A DNA stretch of 64,000 nt from Flavivirga eckloniae (GTDB lineage: Bacteria; Bacteroidota; Bacteroidia; Flavobacteriales; Flavobacteriaceae). The number at the start of each line of letters is the position of its first letter. The first letter of the stretch is position 1. Position numbers and translations under genes: made by a program. The notes beneath the pieces are model-generated. The model was not told the DNA's origin and made no database searches. It was given only the letters and a program-made list of their open reading frames with translations. Of this stretch, positions 54,424 to 60,898 are shown one piece after another. The stretch is taken from assembly GCF_002886045.1 (NCBI RefSeq), contig NZ_CP025791.1, positions 4,293,001 to 4,357,000 of the forward strand. Direction: 5' to 3'.

Positions 54424-54760
54424 GGTGAGTTTGATTTAACTTAAATTATTCAACTTCATTTTAAAGTGTTGATTGTTAGGTGTGTAAAATATTTTGTATT
54501 TAAAAACACCCTCCTTAATCCTCCCTCGAGGGAGGAATCTCACTCGGTAAAATTGTCCCCTTTAGGGGACTTTAGGGGTGTTTTTAATGTAACTAACTGA
54601 AGATCAATAACTATTAAGTCAAACTCACGTTACATTAAGAAAAAGAAAGCCACATGGCATCTATAGTATGTTTATTAATAAGTAAAACTATGTTTAATAA
54701 TTTGTAAACATGATTTACAAAAGAGTAATAGAATTCAAAATAAGGGGTCTCGATATTATG
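54424..54760. repeat. noncoding gap with shared repeat fragments
   Basis: CTCCCTCGAGGGAG (54521-54534) is a palindrome. 54536-54560 is identical to 40378-40402. CCCCTTTAGGGG and a GGGGTGTTTTT stretch follow. AATAAGTAAAACTATG/TTTGTAAACATG (about 54680-54711) matches the internal hairpin of the dispersed repeat. No gene seen. Confidence 0.6.
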
Positions 54761-55633
54761 CTAAGCGTTTACCTTTGCGCCTTCCTTTTTAAATATCAAT
54801 GGTGAACAGTTCATGAATTTTTGAAATTGCTTGTAAAAAAAAGGCAAACTTTCATAACCACATTCGTAAGCAATCTGGCTCACTTGCTTGTTAGTCTCAG
54901 AAAGCATTTTGCAAGCTAAGTTTATCCGATATTCATTTATAAAAGTAAAGAACGATTTATTGAATGATTTTTTAAAGAAACGACAAAAGGCTTCATCACT
55001 CATAGAAACCAGACTTGATACATCACTTAGTTTTATTTTCTTATCGTAATTGTGTCTTACAAAATGATAAACCGTTTCAATTCTGTTAGTTGCTTTCCGG
55101 TTTAGTATAGGTGTGAAGTTTGGAGAACAAAGCAGTTCAAATTCTTTAATCTGACTTAGTTCCTCCAAAAATTCTAAAAAGCTGATCATTTTTTTAAAAG
55201 GCGATTGTTTAAGAATACTTTTTAACCTTTCTGGGTACCTTTGGGCTATGTTATACGGAAACTTAATGCCTTTTGAAGCTCTTTTTAATAGGTTTTTTAT
55301 TTCGGAAAATTCACTTTTTAAAATCCAATCGGCTCCCAACAAGTTCTCGTCCCATTGAAAAATAATAGACTTTACGTCCCCCACATTGGTCTCTGTGTTT
55401 TTCCAACAATGAGGTAAATTAGTGCCTATTAATACAAAATCGCCTTCTTCAAATTTCTGAATGTTGTTGCCAACATAGCGTATGCCTTTTCCTTTTTCAA
55501 TATAAGTAAGCTCGAATTCAGGATGAAAGTGCCACGGCGCATCAAATCTTTCATTTTCATAAATAAAAGATTTAAAGGAATTCTCTAAAGGCGCTGCTAT
55601 TTTTTCAAATTGGGCTTTCACGATTTTTAACAA
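54761..55633 (-). CDS. AraC-family regulator of the P450 demethylation operon
   Basis: Activator of 290 residues: an N-terminal cupin (about 20-115, FDAPWHFHPEFELTYIEKGKGIRYVG, FEEGDFVLIGTNLPHCW) and a C-terminal double helix-turn-helix (about 185-285, LSDVSSLVSMSDEAFCRFFKKSFNKSFFTFINEYR, SQIAYECGYESLPFFYKQFQKF). It is paralogous to the regulator at 19677. It is divergent from the ADH-esterase-P450 operon, and two pairs of inverted repeats lie in the 141 bases between. The ligand could be 6-O-methyl-D-galactose or D-galactose, by inference. Confidence 0.85.
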   Translation of the reverse strand: MLKIVKAQFEKIAAPLENSFKSFIYENERFDAPWHFHPEFELTYIEKGKGIRYVGNNIQKFEEGDFVLIGTNLPHCWKNTETNVGDVKSIIFQWDENLLGADWILKSEFSEIKNLLKRASKGIKFPYNIAQRYPERLKSILKQSPFKKMISFLEFLEELSQIKEFELLCSPNFTPILNRKATNRIETVYHFVRHNYDKKIKLSDVSSLVSMSDEAFCRFFKKSFNKSFFTFINEYRINLACKMLSETNKQVSQIAYECGYESLPFFYKQFQKFMNCSPLIFKKEGAKVNA

Positions 55634-55645
55634 ATAAAATGTTCA

Positions 55646-55761
55646 ATTCTAACTTAAATATCACTTTAAATGATAAAAATAGTCAAAATACATTACTATT
55701 TGGTTAGAATACGTACTTTTTTGGAAACGGATTATGCATAATTTTGAATTTATCATTTAAA
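55646..55761. promoter_or_regulatory. interlocked inverted repeats in the AraC/P450-operon region
   Basis: ATTCTAAC (55646-55653) and GTTAGAAT (55703-55710) are exact reverse complements, as are TTTAAATGATAAA (55665-55677) and TTTATCATTTAAA (55749-55761). The second pair brackets the -7 element. They alternate (A, B, A', B'), fitting two sites for one or two regulators or DNA looping. Confidence 0.55.
55739..55746 (+). promoter_or_regulatory. promoter -7 element of the P450 operon
   Basis: TAATTTTG fits TAnnTTTG and lies 28 bases before the ATG at 55775; a TTG at 55721-55723 might be the -33 element though spacing (15) is short. Confidence 0.55.
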
Positions 55762-55774
55762 AGACAAAAAGGGT

Positions 55775-56893
55775 ATGAGTCTAAAATGCAAAGCAGCCAT
55801 CTCTCATGGGGACGGTACATTTTCCATTGATACAATCGAAGTTCAAAATCCTAAAAGCGACGAGGTTTTAGTTGCTGTAAAAGCAGCAGGACTGTGCCAC
55901 ACAGACCATGATTCATTAAACTGGGGTAAACCCATTATAATGGGACATGAAGGAGCAGGGGTGGTTAAAGCTGTTGGTTCAGATGTAAAAAGCGTCAAAA
56001 TAGGAGACGCTGTTATTTTAAATTGGGCTACGCCCTGCGGTACTTGTTTTCAATGTAAGCATGAGAACGAGCATATTTGCGAAAATAATTCGCCGGTAGT
56101 AGCAGGAGCCAATGGATATACAGAAGGTCATGCACATATTGAAGGCGCTACTTTAAACGGAACGCCAATAGAGCGTTCTTTTAATATAGGAACACTCTCA
56201 GAATATACACTGGTAAAAGAATCGGCGGTTGTTAAAAATCCAATTCAGGATATGTCGTTTAGTGCAGCTAGTATTGTTAGTTGTGGCGTTATGACGGGTT
56301 TTGGGTCTGCAGTAAATACAGCTCAAGTAGATGCAAATTCTTCAGCAGTTGTTTTAGGAACTGGAGGCGTTGGCTTAAATGTAATTCAAGGTATTAAAGT
56401 CTCTAAGGCATCAAAAATTATAGCAGTCGATATCAATCAGAATCGATTAGATATGGCTGTAGAGTTTGGAGCAACACATACCATTTTAGCAGATAAAAAT
56501 GACAAAGGTTTGCTAATAGCAGCCGAAAAAGTAAAGGAAATGACCGATGGACGAGGCGCCGATTATGCTTTCGAATGTACAGCAATTCCAGAACTTGGAG
56601 CTGCGCCATTAGCTATGGTTAGAAATGCAGGTACAGCAGTTCAGGTTAGTGGGATAGAGCAAGAAGTGTTAATAGATATGCAATTGTTTGAGTGGGACAA
56701 AAAATACATCAATCCTTTGTATGGAAAGTGTAACCCGCAAAAGGATTTTCCAAAAATAATCGAGCATTATAAAAACGGAGATATCAAATTAGATGAAATG
56801 ATTACCAGAACTTATGCCTTAGATAATTTGCAACAGGCTTTTGATGATATGTTGTCTGGAAAAAATGCTAAAGGCGTTATCGTATTTGAATAA
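55775..56893 (+). CDS. zinc-dependent alcohol dehydrogenase (class III type)
   Basis: Medium-chain dehydrogenase of 372 residues. Catalytic zinc ligands are Cys41 and His58/Glu59 (GHEG), structural zinc is held by Cys88, 91, 94 and 102 (CGTCFQCKHENEHIC), and the NAD site is VLGTGGVGLN. Class III enzymes oxidise S-hydroxymethyl-glutathione or similar adducts, so detoxification of the formaldehyde released by the P450 would be the obvious role; I recall that related ADHs beside this P450 were tested and did not simply use free formaldehyde, so the substrate stays open. It is the first gene of the operon and 13 bases before the esterase. Confidence 0.85.
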   Translation: MSLKCKAAISHGDGTFSIDTIEVQNPKSDEVLVAVKAAGLCHTDHDSLNWGKPIIMGHEGAGVVKAVGSDVKSVKIGDAVILNWATPCGTCFQCKHENEHICENNSPVVAGANGYTEGHAHIEGATLNGTPIERSFNIGTLSEYTLVKESAVVKNPIQDMSFSAASIVSCGVMTGFGSAVNTAQVDANSSAVVLGTGGVGLNVIQGIKVSKASKIIAVDINQNRLDMAVEFGATHTILADKNDKGLLIAAEKVKEMTDGRGADYAFECTAIPELGAAPLAMVRNAGTAVQVSGIEQEVLIDMQLFEWDKKYINPLYGKCNPQKDFPKIIEHYKNGDIKLDEMITRTYALDNLQQAFDDMLSGKNAKGVIVFE

Positions 56894-56906
56894 GAAGTAA
56901 AAGTTT

Positions 56907-57710
56907 ATGTCAAAGTTTAGAACCACAGAAATATCAGACCCAAGATTTGAAGCAAATAATTTGCGACACATTACTGTAAAAAGTAAGCATCTGAAAAATC
57001 GAGGCGATATTACTGTTTTTGTGCCACCAGGAGACGATTTAACCGATTTACCCATTGTAGTTTTATTACATGGCGTTTACGGAAGTCACTGGATTTGGTC
57101 ACAAAAAACAGGGATTCATTTAAAAATGAAAACGTGGATAGAAAATGGAGACCTAAGACCTATGATTATAGCAATGCCATCAGATGGCTTGATGGGAGAT
57201 GGTAGTGGTTATCTCCCTTTAAAAAATTCCGATTTCGAAAATTGGATTGTCGATGATGTACCCAATGCAGTTGTAGAATTGATTCCGCAGGCAAGCGAAA
57301 ATTCTAATTTATTTATTGCAGGTTTATCCATGGGAGGTTTTGGAGCATTGCGTTTGGGAATTAAACACCATAACAAGTTTTCGGGAGTTTCGGGATTGTC
57401 ATCTATCACTGTTGTTGAGGAAATGGCATTATTTGTTGAGGAGCATCTTGATGTTTACGAGCAAACAGAGACAGAAAACGAATCGGTATATGCTACTATA
57501 TTAAAACACAAGGATCATTTACCGCCTTTTAGGTTCGATTGTGGTAAAGAAGACGAGCTTATTGAGGGAAATAGAAAATTGCATCAACAATTAAATGATT
57601 TAAATATCGCTCATACTTACAAGGAAAACCCAGGGAAGCATGAGTGGATTTATTGGGAAACACATATTAAAGAAACCATCGAATTTTTTGATGATATTCT
57701 AAAAAGTTAA
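56907..57710 (+). CDS. alpha/beta-hydrolase esterase (esterase D / S-formylglutathione hydrolase-like)
   Basis: Cytoplasmic serine hydrolase of 267 residues. The nucleophile elbow GLSMGGFGALRLG places Ser141, the oxyanion segment is VVLLHGVYGSHWIW, and His245 lies in GKHEWIYW near the end. Esterase D family members cleave S-formyl-thiols or small esters and sugar esters. Placed directly after a class III-like ADH and before the P450, it fits an ADH-hydrolase pair of the formaldehyde detoxification type, in which S-formyl adducts are hydrolysed to formate. A simple carbohydrate esterase is the alternative. It has no signal peptide. Confidence 0.75.
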   Translation: MSKFRTTEISDPRFEANNLRHITVKSKHLKNRGDITVFVPPGDDLTDLPIVVLLHGVYGSHWIWSQKTGIHLKMKTWIENGDLRPMIIAMPSDGLMGDGSGYLPLKNSDFENWIVDDVPNAVVELIPQASENSNLFIAGLSMGGFGALRLGIKHHNKFSGVSGLSSITVVEEMALFVEEHLDVYEQTETENESVYATILKHKDHLPPFRFDCGKEDELIEGNRKLHQQLNDLNIAHTYKENPGKHEWIYWETHIKETIEFFDDILKS

Positions 57711-57744
57711 GACATAAACAATATAACGTATTAAGTATAAACAG

Positions 57745-58902
57745 ATGAAAAAAAGCGCACTCCCAGATCCGTTTGAAGAAGCCAGAGTTAATAAAGGTTA
57801 TGGTGAAATGGATGATCAAAACGATCCTGTTACCATGATTTTAGGGTTAAAAGATGTACGCAAATGTGCTCACAATTGGAAAACATTTCAATCTGGAGCA
57901 GAGCCAGGACGTATTGTAATACCTTCAGAAGTCAACATTCGAGATACGCGCCAAATACCATTTGAAGTAGATCCGCCAGAACATAAAGATTTTCGCGCTT
58001 TGGTAGATCCTTGGTTTAAACGCCCTTTAGAAGCAGATTATAGTGCAACCTTAACCCAGCAAATTAATGACATTGTTGATGAGATGCTTACTAAAGATTC
58101 GATTGAAGTTGTAGAGGGGTTCTCGTTACGTTTACAATCACGTGCGCTAACCTTGTTATTAAACATTCCGTATGAAGAATCTGAAACTTGGATCTCATGG
58201 GGAACCCATGTTTTTAGAAGTGAAGGCGAAGCATTAGATGGTGATAAAGCTAATATTCTTTACGATTATATTGATGAAAAAATAACTAAAGCGATTGAAA
58301 ACCCAGGAGACGATTTGTACTCCATGCTTTTAGCGGCAACTGTGAATGGTAAAAAACTAACCCGAGAAGAAGTTAAGGGTGTTATGATTTTAACCTTTGC
58401 AGGAGGACGCGATACGGTTATTAATGCCATTACGAATTCTATAGCTTACTTGGCAGAACACCCAGAATCACTTAACAGGTTGCTTAACGAGCCGGAAATT
58501 ACCGGTAGAGCCGTAGAAGAATTGATTCGTTATTTTTCTCCATTAACTCAAATGGGGCGTGTAGTGACCGAAGATACTCAGGTTTGTGAACACGCTATAA
58601 AAGAAGATTCCCGTATTTCGTTATGCTGGGCATCGGCTAATAGAGATGCTAAAGTATTTGAAAATCCAAATGATGTTGTTTTAGATAGAAAAATCAATCC
58701 CCATGTGGCCTTTGGTTTTAGTCATCATAACTGTTTGGGGGCAACACATGCGCGTCAAATCATGAATATATTACTAAAAACATTGGCTAAAAAAGTAAAG
58801 TCGATAGACATTATTGATTATAAAGAAAATATTGAAGAATTAGGAGAATTTAATCGTAAGGTGGGATACAATAGCCTAACGGTTAAATTTAATGGAAGGT
58901 AA
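57745..58902 (+). CDS. cytochrome P450, CYP236-type 6-O-methyl-D-galactose demethylase
   Basis: Soluble class I bacterial P450, 385 residues. The oxygen-binding helix reads AGGRDT (219-224), the ExxR motif EELIR follows, and the haem ligand Cys330 lies in FGFSHHNCLG. The next two genes supply ferredoxin and its reductase. P450s of this gene arrangement in Zobellia and Formosa oxidatively remove the O-methyl of 6-O-methyl-D-galactose, yielding D-galactose and formaldehyde. The conserved cluster and neighbouring galactan genes make the same activity very likely here; CYP subfamily naming by eye is tentative. The ADH and esterase genes are upstream in the same operon. Confidence 0.88.
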   Translation: MKKSALPDPFEEARVNKGYGEMDDQNDPVTMILGLKDVRKCAHNWKTFQSGAEPGRIVIPSEVNIRDTRQIPFEVDPPEHKDFRALVDPWFKRPLEADYSATLTQQINDIVDEMLTKDSIEVVEGFSLRLQSRALTLLLNIPYEESETWISWGTHVFRSEGEALDGDKANILYDYIDEKITKAIENPGDDLYSMLLAATVNGKKLTREEVKGVMILTFAGGRDTVINAITNSIAYLAEHPESLNRLLNEPEITGRAVEELIRYFSPLTQMGRVVTEDTQVCEHAIKEDSRISLCWASANRDAKVFENPNDVVLDRKINPHVAFGFSHHNCLGATHARQIMNILLKTLAKKVKSIDIIDYKENIEELGEFNRKVGYNSLTVKFNGR

Positions 58903-58918
58903 TTAATGGCCTTACATA

Positions 58919-58954
58919 CTTTCGATTTCGTTTAGCATAAACTAAAGTCGAAAG
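58919..58954 (+). terminator. hairpin between P450 and ferredoxin genes
   Basis: CTTTCGATTTCGTTTA pairs imperfectly with TAAACTAAAGTCGAAAG, followed by GTTTTTTG. It may be a partial terminator, a processing site or a mobile repeat; the sequence resembles fragments near 9560 and 50225. Confidence 0.5.
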
Positions 58955-59021
58955 GTTTTTTGAAATCTAAAATTAAATAGGTTTCAACATCTTTTTATAA
59001 ACTCTCAAATAAATTAAAAAA

Positions 59022-59336
59022 ATGGCAAAAATAACATTTATAACAACAGATAATAAAAACATAACTGTAGAAGGAACTTCGGGTTCTGTAATGCAATTGG
59101 CAGTAGATAACAGTGTGCCAGGTATCGATGGAGATTGTGGTGGTGTATGTTCTTGCGCAACATGCCACGTGCATGTAGCACCAGAGCATGTTGAAAAAAC
59201 AGGTACAGCTAGCGAAATTGAAGAGGATATGTTAGACTTAAACGATTATTCAAATGAATATAGTCGTCTTTGTTGTCAACTAGAAATTAGCGACAAGCTT
59301 GATGGTTTAGTACTTCAAGTAGCAGAATCAGATTAA
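59022..59336 (+). CDS. [2Fe-2S] ferredoxin of the P450 system
   Basis: Electron carrier of 104 residues of the putidaredoxin/adrenodoxin type, delivering electrons from the reductase to the P450. Cluster ligands are visible as CGGVCSCATC with the fourth Cys in LCCQ, and the family acidic helix precedes it (EIEEDMLDLND). It lies 119 bases after the P450 gene, with a hairpin in the gap, and 18 before the reductase gene. Confidence 0.93.
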   Translation: MAKITFITTDNKNITVEGTSGSVMQLAVDNSVPGIDGDCGGVCSCATCHVHVAPEHVEKTGTASEIEEDMLDLNDYSNEYSRLCCQLEISDKLDGLVLQVAESD

Positions 59337-59354
59337 GTTTCAAAACCATTTTTA

Positions 59355-60611
59355 ATGTCAGGTAATTTTACAAAAGAGCAGATATGTGTGGTAATTGGAG
59401 CGAGTCATGCCGGAGTAAATTTCGCATTTTCATTACGAAAAGAAGGTTGGCAAGGAGAAATCATTCTTTTTGATAAAGATCCTATGCTTCCATACCACAG
59501 GCCACCACTTTCTAAGGCATATTTAACTAGCGAAGATGGTATAGAAAAGAACTTGTTAAAATCGGCCGAAAGTTATAAAAATGAAAGTATTAACCTGAAT
59601 CTAGGTGTTTGGGTGAGTACAATAAACCGAGAAGATAAAACGGTTGTTTTAAGCGATGGTGGTGTTCAAAAGTATGATAAACTGGTTATCGCTACTGGGG
59701 CACGCCCAATGATACCGCCTATTCCGGGAATAGATACGGCAGACCACTTATACCCATTACGAACAGCCGAAGATGTTGAGAATATCCGTAACGCATTTAA
59801 TGCAAGTTTAAATAAGCGTGTTGTTGTTATTGGAGGAGGCTATATTGGTTTGGAAACCGCTGCATCAATCAAAAAACTGGGAGGCACCGTAACAGTTTTA
59901 GAACGGGAGAAACGTGTTTTGGAAAGGGTTACTACGCCTAAAATGTCTGGCTTTTTTGAGCAATTGCACGCTATAAATGGAGTTGATGTGCTAACTAATA
60001 AAAATGTAGTTAGCATAAATACAGATAAAGGCTCAAATACCATAATATGTGAAGATGGGGATACCTTTGAAGCAGATATTATTGTGGTAGGAGTGGGTGT
60101 TAAGGTTAATATGGAATTAGCCAAAGAAGCAGGGCTAAACATCGAAAATGGTATTTTGGTTGATGAAACTGCCTGTACGAACGATAAAGATATATATGCC
60201 ATAGGGGATTGTACTTTCCATCACAATCCGCATTATAAACGATACATACGATTAGAATCTGTTCAAAATGCAGTAGATCAGGCTAAAGTAGCAGCAGCGG
60301 CTATTTGCGAAAAGAATCCAGTTTATGATAGTATACCCTGGTTTTGGTCCGATCAATACGATGTTAAACTGCAAATGGTAGGTTTATCTGAAGGTTATAA
60401 TGATGTATTGATTAGAGAAGAAGAAGGTGAAAATACTAAATTCTCTATCTGGTATTTTAAAGACGATATCCTATTGGCGGTAGATGGTATTAATAATGCC
60501 AAAGCCTATGTATTGGGAACCAAGTTTATTAAAGATGGTAAAAAAATAGACAAATCGAAATTAACAGATGCCTCGGTACCTTTTAAGCCAGCTAATCTGT
60601 TAATGGAATAA
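59355..60611 (+). CDS. FAD-dependent ferredoxin reductase
   Basis: Flavoprotein of 418 residues, putidaredoxin-reductase type. The FAD-binding start reads VVIGASHAGVNFAFSLRKEGW, the NAD(P) site VVVIGGGYIGLETAASI, and the second FAD segment IYAIGDCTFH; DQAKVAAAAI and the C-terminal WSDQYDVKLQMVGL are family-typical. It passes electrons from NAD(P)H to the ferredoxin encoded 18 bases upstream, completing a self-contained P450 chain in one operon. It is the last gene of that operon. Confidence 0.93.
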   Translation: MSGNFTKEQICVVIGASHAGVNFAFSLRKEGWQGEIILFDKDPMLPYHRPPLSKAYLTSEDGIEKNLLKSAESYKNESINLNLGVWVSTINREDKTVVLSDGGVQKYDKLVIATGARPMIPPIPGIDTADHLYPLRTAEDVENIRNAFNASLNKRVVVIGGGYIGLETAASIKKLGGTVTVLEREKRVLERVTTPKMSGFFEQLHAINGVDVLTNKNVVSINTDKGSNTIICEDGDTFEADIIVVGVGVKVNMELAKEAGLNIENGILVDETACTNDKDIYAIGDCTFHHNPHYKRYIRLESVQNAVDQAKVAAAAICEKNPVYDSIPWFWSDQYDVKLQMVGLSEGYNDVLIREEEGENTKFSIWYFKDDILLAVDGINNAKAYVLGTKFIKDGKKIDKSKLTDASVPFKPANLLME

Positions 60612-60898
60612 TAATATAAATTGAGTTCAGTATAAGAACATTTTGGGTTTAGTCAGTTGTTTATGACTTCGTGTCATTTCAACAAAGTGAAGAACGAGCG
60701 ACGAGCCTGTCTGCTAACGGGCAGCCTCGTCGTAAGCTTCGCTTTATATCTTTAATAAAATATATTTTGTTTTCGATAGCGTTTGGGATGATATACAGAA
60801 TTTAAGTAGAGATCTCAACTAAATTATAATCATAGCGTATAAAATTAAGAGATGTTATACGCACTTGCATTTTGCAGAAATTCATTAAAAATAAAATT
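60612..60898. repeat. noncoding gap with an inverted repeat
   Basis: GACGAGCCTG (60701-60710) and CAGCCTCGTC (60723-60732) pair with one mismatch, extended by ACGAGC outside. It is near the end of the ferredoxin reductase gene and may mark a transcript end. No gene seen. Confidence 0.5.

Noticed and set aside
60872-60898. TTG start for the second GH2 gene
   Set aside because: It would put ten residues before a clean lipoprotein signal; the ATG at 60899 is better.
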